A DNA stretch of 16,430 bases from Bacteroidota bacterium (GCA_023229405.1 JALNZH010000051.1:1-16430), one strand, 5' to 3'; shown: positions 6,838 to 15,433, counted from the first letter of the stretch. Translations and numbers: made by a program. Notes: generated by a model from the sequence alone, not told the origin.

Positions 6838-7887
6838 ATGAAAATAACTTTCGTTGCCATAATACTCGTACTGCTTTTTTTTGCGTCAGCCTATTTTTTC
6901 ATTACCTCAAGAAGTAGTGAACAAGAAGATATTGCCCGATTTGTCACTGTTTCGGTTCAACGGCGAGATCTTAGCCAATCGATAATAGCAACAGGAATCA
7001 TCAAACCAAAAGTGGGAGCCGAAGTGAAAGTCGGTGCACAGGTTTCCGGTGTCGTAGTGAATCTTTTCGTCAAAACCGGTTCAACAGTGAAGAAGAATGA
7101 CCCGCTCGCACTCATTGATCCAAGGACATATCAATCCCAAAAAGATAAAATGTTTGCGCTGAGAGAGATAGCTGCAACTGAAAATGCATATGCAGAACGG
7201 GAATTACGGAGAGATAAGACTCTGTATGAGCAAAATGTTCTGTCACTCCGGCAATTTGAAGCAACAGAGAAAATATTCGAGCTCTCGTTGGCAAAACTAA
7301 AACAAACTGAAGCCGAGTATACGTATGCCGATCTGCAGCGTGGTTACACAAATATATACTCCCCGATTAACGGTGTTGTAGCTTCCATTTCAACACAGGA
7401 AGGAGAAACAGTTGCCGCAGGTTTTCTCTCTCCGACATTCGTGACAATTATCGATCTGGAACAGCTTGAACTGTGGGCTTATGTAGATGAAACTGATATC
7501 GGCAGAATACAAAAAGGACAGCACGTCTCATTCACTATAGACACGTATCCCGCTGAAACGTTTGAAGGGACAGTTGAAACAATATACCCCAAAGCTGAGA
7601 TCCAGAACAATGTCGTTAATTATGTTACTGTCGTGAAAATCGTCCTTCCCAAAGACAAGGTGCTTCGCCCTGAGATGACAGCGACAGTACAAACGTTCAC
7701 ACAAGCGAAAGAGAATGTTTTGGTAGTTCCGAAAAATTCTGTCCAGATAGAAGGCGATAAAATGTTCGTCACTGTTTTGACAAATGGGAGGGTTGATAAG
7801 CGATATATCACTACAGGAATAAACGACAAAAAGTATTATGAAGTGCTGTCAGGACTTTCTGAAAAAGAAAATGTCGTCATAAAATAA
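6838..7887 (+). CDS. MacA-like periplasmic adaptor (membrane fusion protein)
   Basis: This is a 349-residue membrane fusion protein of the HlyD/MacA class. It has an N-terminal membrane anchor (about 4-23), a lipoyl half at about 58-95 (GAQVSGVVVNLFVKTGSTVKKNDPL), an alpha-helical hairpin at about 96-168, the second lipoyl half at about 172-197 (YSPINGVVASISTQEGE), a beta-barrel (about 205-290) and a membrane-proximal domain. It would link the inner-membrane ABC permeases to an outer-membrane TolC-type channel. The frame opens at a GTG at 6790, but the ATG at 6838 puts the hydrophobic anchor at the very start, so I prefer it. The Shine-Dalgarno sequence is weak (GGAC). No lipobox Cys is seen. 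It lies 21 bp before the ATPase gene. Confidence 0.92.
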   Translation: MKITFVAIILVLLFFASAYFFITSRSSEQEDIARFVTVSVQRRDLSQSIIATGIIKPKVGAEVKVGAQVSGVVVNLFVKTGSTVKKNDPLALIDPRTYQSQKDKMFALREIAATENAYAERELRRDKTLYEQNVLSLRQFEATEKIFELSLAKLKQTEAEYTYADLQRGYTNIYSPINGVVASISTQEGETVAAGFLSPTFVTIIDLEQLELWAYVDETDIGRIQKGQHVSFTIDTYPAETFEGTVETIYPKAEIQNNVVNYVTVVKIVLPKDKVLRPEMTATVQTFTQAKENVLVVPKNSVQIEGDKMFVTVLTNGRVDKRYITTGINDKKYYEVLSGLSEKENVVIK

Positions 7888-7908
7888 TTTTTACACAAAG
7901 GAGTTTCC

Positions 7909-8574
7909 ATGATATCCGTTGCCAAGTTATATAAAACGTACAGGAAAGAAAACGGAACACCAGTTAATGCAGTTAACAATGTTACGCTGCAGATTGAACA
8001 AGGTGTATTTGCGGCAATTGTCGGACCGTCAGGTTCCGGGAAATCGAGTCTAATGAACATTCTCGGTTTGCTGGATGTTCCGGATTCCGGGAGTTACCTG
8101 TTTAACGGGAAGGAAGTTTCCACCATGAACATTGATGAGCTTGCTGATATTCGAAATAAGAAAATCGGATTTGTGTTCCAGCAATTTCACCTTCTGCCAA
8201 ACATAAGCGCTAAGGATAATGTAGAGTTACCGTTGATCTATTCCAACAAAATTGATATCAGCGGCCTCGCTGAAAAGGCGTTAATTCAGGTTGGTTTGGG
8301 AGATAGAATCAATCATACGTCGGCGGAACTCTCCGGCGGACAGCAGCAGCGTGTGGCCATAGCGCGGGCACTTGTAAACGATCCGGATATTATATTAGCC
8401 GACGAACCCACCGGCAATCTGGATTCGGCATCGGGCTCGGAAATCATGAATATTTTCAAACAGCTGCATTCCAAAGGAAAAACAATCATTCTTATCACGC
8501 ATGATACGAAAAATACTTCCTGCGCACAGAAAATAGTTAAGATCGTTGATGGGACTATTATCACCGATAAATAA
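7909..8574 (+). CDS. MacB-like ABC transporter ATPase (module 2)
   Basis: This 221-residue ATPase has every catalytic motif: Walker A GPSGSGKSS at 39-47, Q-loop Gln 91, signature LSGGQ at 141-145, Walker B ILADE at 162-166, the GNLD D-loop and switch His 198. A strong AAAGGAG lies seven bases before the ATG. In E. coli MacB the ATPase and permease are one chain. Here they are separate genes, as in many Bacteroidota and Gram-positive relatives. The next permease gene starts 107 bp later, the largest gap within this operon; I see no terminator in the gap. Confidence 0.94.
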   Translation: MISVAKLYKTYRKENGTPVNAVNNVTLQIEQGVFAAIVGPSGSGKSSLMNILGLLDVPDSGSYLFNGKEVSTMNIDELADIRNKKIGFVFQQFHLLPNISAKDNVELPLIYSNKIDISGLAEKALIQVGLGDRINHTSAELSGGQQQRVAIARALVNDPDIILADEPTGNLDSASGSEIMNIFKQLHSKGKTIILITHDTKNTSCAQKIVKIVDGTIITDK

Positions 8575-8681
8575 GAACAACACTAACAGCAGTATGGATT
8601 TGCAGGAATATATTTGGAATACCGGCATGTTTTTTTACCGCCATGGCCCACAAACGATGCAACATTATTCTGGAGGATAGT

Positions 8682-9896
8682 ATGTTGAAAGCACGAATAC
8701 TAAAAAGTGGTTTTAGAGCTGCTTGGACGCATAAAGTGCGCGCCATTTTTATGATGCTCAGTATTATGATTGGCATTGCATCCCTGACGGTTGTCATTTC
8801 GCTTGGCAAAGGGACGGAAGAAAAGATTATGACACAGGTCCAAAAATTTTTCAGTTCCAATACAATTATGGTCGTCTCTGGAGGAGGGAGAGTGGCACCA
8901 AACCGCCCGGTGGCTATTACGGGCAATTTGAAAATTGCTGACGTTGAGGAAATCGCTGAACAGATCGGAAATATTCTTATGTGGGACGCCGTTCAGCATT
9001 TGTCAGGGAAAGAAGCGCAGGCAAACGGCAACAATACGCTTGTCGATATTTCCGGCCAAACGCCTGCGGCAGAAGGTGTGTTTAATCTCGCGGTTACAGA
9101 AGGAAGATTTTACTCCGAAAAAGAAAACCGCAACCTGGCACGTGTAGCGGTGATTACACCGCATGTCCGGGAGAAATTGTTCGGCAATGAAAACCCCGTC
9201 GGCCAGATGATTAAAATCGACAACGTCCCGTTTCAGGTGATCGGAACAATCGGACCGCGCGGGCTGGATCCGCACGGAACTGATAAGGACAATGAGATAC
9301 TCATTCCGTTGAATACTGTTATGCGACGGGTCGCCAATCTTGAGTATGTGATGTTCGTAAAATATTTAGTACGTGATGAACAGAGGATCAACGAAACTGC
9401 GGAGCAGATTAAAAGTATGCTGCGAGAAAAGCATTCCATTAATGCAACCGAAGAGGATGATTTTATGGTGATCACGCCCGTTAGGGTAAAAGAATTGATT
9501 GCGAATGCTTCAAAGACATTCAATCTTTACCTGCCTCTGCTTGCTTTTGTTTCATTGTTTGTCGGTGGAATTGTCGTTATCAACCTTATGCTGATCTCCG
9601 TGAGTGAGCGTACAAAAGAAATAGGATTGCGAAAGGCAGTCGGTGCACAATCGAAAGATATCACCATGCAATTCCTTATAGAAGCTGCTTCAATTACGAT
9701 AATCAGCGGATTAACTGGAATTGTTGTTGGAATACTTCTTTTGACTCAAATTACGAAATTCATGAATATGCCGTTCTCAATTTCGTGGGGTGCAGTGTTT
9801 ATGTGCTCCATCATCTCTGCCGTCGTGGGTATTGCTGCGGGATATTTCCCGGCAAAAAAAGCGGCTGGTCTCATTCCAGTTGAATCTCTTCGATAG
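8682..9896 (+). CDS. MacB-like ABC permease, first of a pair
   Basis: This 404-residue permease has a TM segment at about 20-42 (AIFMMLSIMIGIASLTVVISLG), then a MacB periplasmic core domain (about 43-270), and three TM segments near 276-300, 325-350 and 362-388. The coupling segment reads SVSERTKEIGLRKAVGAQ, and the C-terminus PAKKAAGLIPVESLR is typical. The frame is open from an ATG at 8643, but the ATG at 8682 is preceded by a strong GGAGG at 8672-8676 and matches family N-termini, so it is chosen. It should pair with the next gene product and use the ATPase at 7909 and the adaptor at 6838 for efflux. The substrate cannot be told from sequence. Confidence 0.92.
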   Translation: MLKARILKSGFRAAWTHKVRAIFMMLSIMIGIASLTVVISLGKGTEEKIMTQVQKFFSSNTIMVVSGGGRVAPNRPVAITGNLKIADVEEIAEQIGNILMWDAVQHLSGKEAQANGNNTLVDISGQTPAAEGVFNLAVTEGRFYSEKENRNLARVAVITPHVREKLFGNENPVGQMIKIDNVPFQVIGTIGPRGLDPHGTDKDNEILIPLNTVMRRVANLEYVMFVKYLVRDEQRINETAEQIKSMLREKHSINATEEDDFMVITPVRVKELIANASKTFNLYLPLLAFVSLFVGGIVVINLMLISVSERTKEIGLRKAVGAQSKDITMQFLIEAASITIISGLTGIVVGILLLTQITKFMNMPFSISWGAVFMCSIISAVVGIAAGYFPAKKAAGLIPVESLR

Positions 9897-9902
9897 CAGA
9901 AT

Positions 9903-11126
9903 ATGATGAAGGTATTGAGAATCATTAAATCTGTCAGACGGATGTTATTCCTGAGCAAACTGCGTGTCGTGTTGTCGCTTGCAGGAATTGCTGTCGGAAT
10001 TACATCGGTAATCATTATAGTATCGCTTGGAGACGGATCTCAAGAAAAAATGCTTTCCCAGATTGAAGCAATGGGAAGCAATGTCATAACGGTGAATGCA
10101 GGTACTGTTAAAGAAGTAGTTGGGAGAAGGCGTCAATCAAACACTGTAACGACATTGAAGGAAAAGGATGCGATCGCTATCGCCGAAGAGTGTGCCAAGG
10201 TGTCCTCAGTATCCCCGACACAAGAAAGGACATTAGTGGTGAAATATGAAAATGGTTCAACGATAGCGAGAATTATCGGTACATATCCGTCATTTTCATC
10301 AATAAGAAATTTTCCCCTTGCTACGGGGCGATTTTATTCGGACACAGACAACAAGCTCTCGCTTCGTGTCGCCGTGATAGGACAAAAATTCGTTGAGCAT
10401 TTATTCCGCAATATCAACCCGATCGGCCAGGTGATTAAGATAAATACGATTCCTTTTGAAGTAATAGGAGTGTTAAAGGCAAAAGGGTCGAGTTATGATG
10501 GTGCAAATGAAGACGATATTATTTTTATCCCCTTCAATACCGGTCTACGACGGGTAATGAATGTCGATTACATAAAAAATATTTATGTAAAGGCAGGCAG
10601 CAAAGAGAAAATACCAACGATTGAGAAAGAAATACGCGCTGTTCTCAGAGAACGGCACAGATTGCAGATCGACAACAAGGAAGACGATTTTAAGATCCAA
10701 AATGTGTATACCGCAGTTCAGGTGGAAAATGAAGCACGCGAATCGTTCACGCAGCTCATCGTCAGTGTTGCGGCGCTATCACTGCTTGTAGGAGGTGTCG
10801 GCATTCTGGCAACAATGCTTCTTTCCATCAACGACCGAAAGCCCGAGATAGGATTGCGAATGGCAGTGGGAGCAAAGACCAATGATATTCTCTTCCAATT
10901 TCTACTTGAAGCGATCATATTATGCGTTGCAGGCGGTTTCGTAGGAATTCTCACTGGCACTGCCGGTGCGTACCTCCTTGGATTACTCACCGATGTTGCT
11001 ATTCGCCTTTCATTTGAAGCAACAGCGATTTCATTTGCGATTTCAATGGGAATCGGGATTCTATTCGGTGCGTATCCGGCAAAAAAAGCCAGTTTCATTG
11101 AACCGGTGAATGCATTGAAAGTTTAG
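9903..11126 (+). CDS. MacB-like ABC permease, second of a pair
   Basis: This 407-residue protein has the same architecture as the preceding permease: TM1 at about 20-42 (VVLSLAGIAVGITSVIIIVSLG), a periplasmic domain with the MacB-like stretch QIEAMGSNVITVNAG, and three C-terminal TM segments. The coupling segment is SINDRKPEIGLRMAVGAK, and it ends PAKKASFIEPVNALKV. The two proteins are related but clearly diverged, which suggests an obligate heterodimer rather than a recent duplication. The gene begins 6 bp after the previous stop with little Shine-Dalgarno signal, so it is probably translated by coupling. No terminator hairpin is visible directly after the stop. Confidence 0.91.
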   Translation: MMKVLRIIKSVRRMLFLSKLRVVLSLAGIAVGITSVIIIVSLGDGSQEKMLSQIEAMGSNVITVNAGTVKEVVGRRRQSNTVTTLKEKDAIAIAEECAKVSSVSPTQERTLVVKYENGSTIARIIGTYPSFSSIRNFPLATGRFYSDTDNKLSLRVAVIGQKFVEHLFRNINPIGQVIKINTIPFEVIGVLKAKGSSYDGANEDDIIFIPFNTGLRRVMNVDYIKNIYVKAGSKEKIPTIEKEIRAVLRERHRLQIDNKEDDFKIQNVYTAVQVENEARESFTQLIVSVAALSLLVGGVGILATMLLSINDRKPEIGLRMAVGAKTNDILFQFLLEAIILCVAGGFVGILTGTAGAYLLGLLTDVAIRLSFEATAISFAISMGIGILFGAYPAKKASFIEPVNALKV

Positions 11127-11226
11127 CAGGTACAAAGCAATCACAACAATAGAATAACCACAATCAATACGATTTTGAGAAAGTATCGCCGTTTTCGTGC
11201 AGAAGTATTCCCAATTACAAAGTCAT

Positions 11227-11434
11227 CATTGTTAAGATTGAATTCGGTTTGTTTTTATTAGAAGCTGTCTCAAAAACTCCTAATCATTGTCAATTCGATC
11301 CCGCTGTAGCGGGTGAAAAATCTTGTTTTTGTACTCAAAAACAAAAACGAGATTCCTCTCTCGACCTTTTCCCTAAGGGACCACTTCGTGGCGGGTCTTC
11401 GTTTGCATTCACCATAAAAACCATTGTTAAGATT
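11227..11434. mobile_element. Small hairpin-rich insert flanked by 13-bp direct repeats
   Basis: CATTGTTAAGATT occurs at 11227-11239 and again at 11422-11434 in direct orientation, like a target duplication, enclosing 182 bp. The enclosed DNA holds a string of palindromes: 11300-11313 (CCCGCTGTAGCGGG), a 12-bp stem with one G-T pair (11320-11331 with 11342-11353), 11370-11380 (TCCCTAAGGGA) and 11381-11391 (CCACTTCGTGG). There is no gene and no obvious terminal inverted repeat. The segment near 11270 (GAAGCTGTCTCAAAAAC) resembles an insertion-sequence end, but I find no partner for it. A non-autonomous insertion is the best reading, but not certain. Confidence 0.45.
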
Positions 11435-11457
11435 TCTAGAAAGAAGATACTCTATAA

Positions 11458-11469
11458 ATACAGCTGTAT
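11458..11469. promoter_or_regulatory. Candidate cop-box-like operator (TACA-N2-TGTA)
   Basis: ATACAGCTGTAT is a perfect 12-bp palindrome with the core TACAGCTGTA. This matches the TACA-N2-TGTA pattern recognised by CopY/BlaI/MecI-type winged-helix repressors, including those of copper operons. It overlaps the AT-rich TATAAAT stretch and lies 100 bp upstream of the metal operon's first gene. I found no second copy in the window, and no such repressor is encoded in view, so the regulator is inferred only. Confidence 0.45.
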
Positions 11470-11568
11470 ATTACGGTGAGCTGCTGGCACGATTTTGATG
11501 GATTTATTCTTTGGCTGTGACTACAGTAGGGAACGAAATATTCTAAAGTGCTGTTCAACCATACATAG

Positions 11569-11985
11569 ATGAAAAAGCATTTCTTCCATAAAGCTGTTCA
11601 TATCTTTTTACTCGTTGTGATGACGATGACATCCACCGGTTTTACTACGGTCGTCGGGTTTTGTGCAATGAGTAAGTCTACTGTATGCTGCTGCGACAAT
11701 GATAATAGCTGTACTAATGTCGCTTCATCAAAAACTCCATCAATCAAAGGTATCAATCCTTCTTGCTATTCCGAAAAAATAATCGGTGGTGTGAATAATG
11801 TAAAAGCGATTGTCTCTTCAGAACTCTCTCAGAAAACCCTCTTATTGGCTATTGAAACCGAAGTGCCGGAGTGCAATACTGTTGAAATTGTTGCACAAAC
11901 ATTAGCTATACCGCATCCCCCCCATAGTGTTGTCTCCCATTCATGTGTTGACATTTACATCCAAGTAAGTTCTTTCCTCATTTAA
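11569..11985 (+). CDS. Small exported Cys-rich protein leading the Cu/Ag efflux operon
   Basis: This is a 138-residue protein I do not recognise as a named family. It begins with a basic stretch and a hydrophobic segment (about 9-31), which is a signal peptide or anchor. Cysteines follow at 32, 40, 41, 42, 48, 66, 102 and 126. The CCC triplet is followed by acidic residues (CCCDNDNSC), and the C-terminal part has His at 116, 119 and 124 next to Cys 126. This makes it a candidate periplasmic Cu/Ag-binding protein. The start is ATG 11569 with little Shine-Dalgarno signal. It is 86 bp upstream of the CusA-type pump in the same direction, a position often held by small metal-responsive proteins. 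Metal binding is inference from residue content and context. Confidence 0.65.
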   Translation: MKKHFFHKAVHIFLLVVMTMTSTGFTTVVGFCAMSKSTVCCCDNDNSCTNVASSKTPSIKGINPSCYSEKIIGGVNNVKAIVSSELSQKTLLLAIETEVPECNTVEIVAQTLAIPHPPHSVVSHSCVDIYIQVSSFLI

Positions 11986-12011
11986 ATTATCCAAAGCGAT
12001 AGATATGTATT

Positions 12012-12035
12012 GGACGGCGCATTTCGCTGCGTCTA
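12012..12035. repeat. Imperfect hairpin, possible dispersed repeat remnant
   Basis: GACG at 12013-12016 pairs with CGTC at 12030-12033, and GCG at 12017-12019 with CGC at 12025-12027, with a TG bulge. The text resembles GACGCA-TTT-TGCGTC type repeats seen between genes in many Bacteroidota-group genomes. It lies between the Cys-rich gene and the pump gene and has no T-tract. Confidence 0.3.
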
Positions 12036-12071
12036 CCGATGTATTGTAATTCATTTTGCTTTGGAGAAGGT

Positions 12072-15000
12072 ATGATCGAAAGAATTATTGATTGGAGTGC
12101 TAAGAACCGCTTCATTGTTATTTTAATCTACGTTCTTATTACCGGATTCGGCATATACGCAGTAATCAAATTGCCAGTTGATGCTATTCCGGATCTTTCC
12201 GAAAATCAAGTGATTGTCTTTACCGAATGGATGGGGCGTTCACCGGAAATCGTTGAACAACAAGTAACCTATCCTATTTCCTCAGCGTTGCAAGGACTGC
12301 CTGAAGTAAAAGCCGTTCGTGCAACCTCGATGTTCGGAATGTCATTCGTGTTTGTCATTTTTAATGACAATACGGATTTATATTTCGCTCGTAACCGAGT
12401 TATTGAAAAACTTTCCCTTGTTCGCGCTCAACTCCCTCAAAATGTCACACCAATTCTTGGTCCTGATGGAACAGGTGTTGGTCACGTTTTTTGGTATACC
12501 GTTGAAGGAAAGAACTATGATCTCGCTTCACTCCGATCTGTCCAAGACTGGTATCTTCGATACAAACTTGTTTCGGTAGAAGGCGTTGCAGAAATCGCAA
12601 GCATTGGGGGATTCGTCAAGCAATATCAAGTGGATGTGAACCCCAATAAACTGCGGGCATACAATCTCACTATTGGAGAAGTGGCCAGCGCAATTCAGCG
12701 GAATAACAATGAAGTGGGTGGCAAATTACTCGAAATCAGCAACGCCGAATATTTTGTAAGGGGGCAAGGGTATATCACCTCAACAGAAGATGTTGAGAAT
12801 GTCTTAGTCAAACAAGGGCCGAACGGCATTCCAATTCTTGTAAAGAATGTAGCTACCGTGCAGCTTGGAGGAGATATTCGCCGAGGATTATTAGATAAAG
12901 ATGGTGAAGGTGAAGTGGTCGGCGGTATTGTTGTTATGCGAACCGGCGCTAATGCACGTGAAGTTATCGATAGAGTGAAACAACGGATTGAAGAGATTAA
13001 ACCGGGGCTTCCTCCCGGGGTTGAAATCGTTCCATCGTATGATCGGTCAACATTAATTGAAGCGGCAATCGGAACATTAGATCGTGCATTGATTGAAGCA
13101 AGTATCACAGTTGCAATTGTAGTATCGCTTTTCCTTCTCCATTTTCGATCGATTGTCAGGATTCTTATTGAACTTCCAGTTTCAATCTTGCTTGCATTTA
13201 TTTTGATGTATCTCTTTGGTATTACGTCAAACATTATGTCGCTTGGCGGAATTGTGCTGGCGATAGGAGTAATTGTAGACTCCTCGGTGGTGTTGGTTGA
13301 GAATGCATACCGAAACATAGCGAATGCAATTGCAAAAAAAGGACACCTTACCAATGATGAGTATAAGGACATTTCGATCATGTCGGCAAAACAAGTTGGT
13401 CGAGCAATATTCTTTTCGGAGCTAATCATCCTCGTCGGCTTCCTCCCAGTCTTTTTACTAACAGGGCAAGAAGGCAAGATGTTTCATCCCCTTGCTTACA
13501 CAAAATCGTTTGTAATGATAGCATCTGCAGCAGTCGTCATTACACTCATTCCTGTGTTGATGACGATGCTGATGCGTGGTAATTTCAAACCCGAAACGGT
13601 TAATCCAGTCACAAGATTCTTTATTAAGATCTATGAACCAGTCATTCATTGGGTATTGAAATACCGTAAAATCACAATCGCAATAAACATCATTGCGTTG
13701 GTAATAACAGTCCCGATGCTTCTTTCTATCGGATCAGAGTTCATGCCGCCTCTGGATGAAGGTTCATTGTTATATATGCCTGTTACACTTCCGAATGCTT
13801 CTGTTACAGAGGTCGCCCGAATTTTATCGCTTCAAGATAAGATTATTCGCAGTGTTCCCGAAGTGCATCACGTGCTTGGAAAAGCTGGACGAGCGGAAAC
13901 GGCAACGGATAATGCTCCAATCAGTATGATTGAAACGATAATCATCCTCAAGCCAAAGGACGAATGGCGTCCGGGCATTACCAAAAAAGATATTGTTCAG
14001 GAATTGGATGCAATGTTACAAATCCCCGGCACACGTAATGGATGGACTCAGCCGATCATCAACCGCATCAACATGCTTTCTACTGGCGTTCGAACAGATA
14101 TTGGCTTCAAGATCTTTGGCGACAGACTGGATACTCTTGAACATTATGCAATCAGAGCAGAGCAAATATTAAAGGATGTTCCCGGGGCTGCCGATATCGT
14201 TGCCGAACGAATTGGGAATGGTTACTACGTTGACATCGCTCCCAAAAAGGAAATACTTTCTCGTTATGGGATGAACATCGGTGACCTTCAAGATATCGTT
14301 GAAGTTGCTATCGGTGGCCAAAATCTTGGGGTTGTCCTTGAAGGAAGAATGCGCTTTCCTATTCGTTTGAGATTTGAACGAGAATATCGAGATAACATCG
14401 AAGAATTGAATCGTTTATTGATTCCAGTCCGTTCAAGTGTTCCATCCGCATCGATGCCTTCTTCCTCTGGTATGGGACAGAGTGTACCTTCCTCTGGTTC
14501 GTCGGGAATGTCATCGATGGGTTCCTCACAGCCAACACAGTCTCAGCAAACACCGATTCAACAATCATCGTTTGCTTCATCTTCATTGATGGATCAATCC
14601 ACTTCCAATGAATTGACATACATTCCCCTATCTGAATTAGCAAAAGTAAACGTTGTTACCGGACCGCCAATGATCAGTAGCGAGAATGGCCAACTTCGTG
14701 CAATAGTGTATATGAATGTTCGTGGCAGAGATATGGGTAATACGATGGAAGATGCAAAGAAAGCTATCAGTCAGAATCTAAAACTCCCTGCCGGATATTC
14801 ATATACATGGAGCGGACAATACGAACATAAAGTCCGTGCGCAGCAAACACTGACTTATATTATGCCCGTGGTGTTTTTGATCATTTTTGTTCTACTCTAC
14901 TTCACGTTCAAAGATTATGTGGAATCCCTTGTTGTGATGCTTTCTGTACCTTTTGCCCTAATCGGGGGTGTTTATATGATATACATCCTTGGATATAATT

Positions 15001-15431
15001 TATCTGTCGCGGTGTGGGTCGGGTTTATTGCCCTATATGGGATTGCAGTAGAAACAGGTGTTGTGATGGTCGTGTATTTGCACGAAGCGCTCGACAAAAG
15101 ATTAAAAGCGTATCAACGCGGAGAACGTGGCGAAATAACAAACAACGATATCTACAATGCAACAGTAGAGGGCGCGGTTTTACGATTACGGCCAAAACTC
15201 ATGACCGTTGCGTGTAGTATGGTCGGACTTATTCCTGTTATGTGGTCAACAGGTGCAGGAGCAGATGTGATGAAACCGTTAACTGCACCGATGATCGGTG
15301 GATTGTTTACTTCAGCAGTTCACGTGCTTGTTGTAACTCCGGTGTTATTTGTGATGATGAAAGAACGAGCCCTCCGAAAAGGAAAACTGGAAGTATCGAA
15401 GATGGCAGAATTTATTAAGGAAGGGGAATAA
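12072..15431 (+). CDS. cusA: CusA-type Cu(I)/Ag(I) heavy-metal efflux RND pump
   Basis: This is a 1119-residue inner-membrane RND pump of the heavy-metal efflux class, exporting Cu(I)/Ag(I) by proton antiport with CusB- and CusC-type partners. It opens with the family N-terminus (RIIDWSAKNRF, then LPVDAIPDLSENQVIV). The TM4 segment has Asp 403 and Glu 410 (VDSSVVLVENAYRN), as in the proton relay. The three methionines of the E. coli metal site are all conserved: Met 569 (LLYMP), Met 619 (SMIET) and Met 668 (NMLSTG). This favours Cu/Ag over Zn/Co/Cd. An in-frame ATG at 12039 is less likely than 12072, which has GGAGAAGG just upstream. The chain is about 70 residues longer than E. coli CusA, largely because of a Ser/Met/Gln-rich insertion at 788-846. 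The stop is 2 bp before the outer-membrane gene. Confidence 0.93.
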   Translation: MIERIIDWSAKNRFIVILIYVLITGFGIYAVIKLPVDAIPDLSENQVIVFTEWMGRSPEIVEQQVTYPISSALQGLPEVKAVRATSMFGMSFVFVIFNDNTDLYFARNRVIEKLSLVRAQLPQNVTPILGPDGTGVGHVFWYTVEGKNYDLASLRSVQDWYLRYKLVSVEGVAEIASIGGFVKQYQVDVNPNKLRAYNLTIGEVASAIQRNNNEVGGKLLEISNAEYFVRGQGYITSTEDVENVLVKQGPNGIPILVKNVATVQLGGDIRRGLLDKDGEGEVVGGIVVMRTGANAREVIDRVKQRIEEIKPGLPPGVEIVPSYDRSTLIEAAIGTLDRALIEASITVAIVVSLFLLHFRSIVRILIELPVSILLAFILMYLFGITSNIMSLGGIVLAIGVIVDSSVVLVENAYRNIANAIAKKGHLTNDEYKDISIMSAKQVGRAIFFSELIILVGFLPVFLLTGQEGKMFHPLAYTKSFVMIASAAVVITLIPVLMTMLMRGNFKPETVNPVTRFFIKIYEPVIHWVLKYRKITIAINIIALVITVPMLLSIGSEFMPPLDEGSLLYMPVTLPNASVTEVARILSLQDKIIRSVPEVHHVLGKAGRAETATDNAPISMIETIIILKPKDEWRPGITKKDIVQELDAMLQIPGTRNGWTQPIINRINMLSTGVRTDIGFKIFGDRLDTLEHYAIRAEQILKDVPGAADIVAERIGNGYYVDIAPKKEILSRYGMNIGDLQDIVEVAIGGQNLGVVLEGRMRFPIRLRFEREYRDNIEELNRLLIPVRSSVPSASMPSSSGMGQSVPSSGSSGMSSMGSSQPTQSQQTPIQQSSFASSSLMDQSTSNELTYIPLSELAKVNVVTGPPMISSENGQLRAIVYMNVRGRDMGNTMEDAKKAISQNLKLPAGYSYTWSGQYEHKVRAQQTLTYIMPVVFLIIFVLLYFTFKDYVESLVVMLSVPFALIGGVYMIYILGYNLSVAVWVGFIALYGIAVETGVVMVVYLHEALDKRLKAYQRGERGEITNNDIYNATVEGAVLRLRPKLMTVACSMVGLIPVMWSTGAGADVMKPLTAPMIGGLFTSAVHVLVVTPVLFVMMKERALRKGKLEVSKMAEFIKEGE

Positions 15432-15433
15432 TC

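Larger units (their letters stand above)
11127..11568. other. Intergenic region upstream of the Cu/Ag operon
   Basis: This 442-bp region has no credible gene; the open frame at 11249-11479 has an unnatural composition and overlaps hairpins. It contains the direct-repeat-flanked hairpin cluster (11227-11434) and the palindrome at 11458-11469. The promoter of the metal operon should lie between about 11430 and 11568. Confidence 0.6.

Noticed and set aside
11249..11479. 76-codon plus frame upstream of the metal operon
   Set aside because: It covers the hairpin cluster and one direct repeat; the composition is unnatural and no start signal is present.
12695..13477. 260-codon open frame on the minus strand inside cusA
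   Set aside because: It is antisense to a strongly conserved part of the RND pump, and its Ser/Thr/Ile-rich translation is typical of an antisense shadow.
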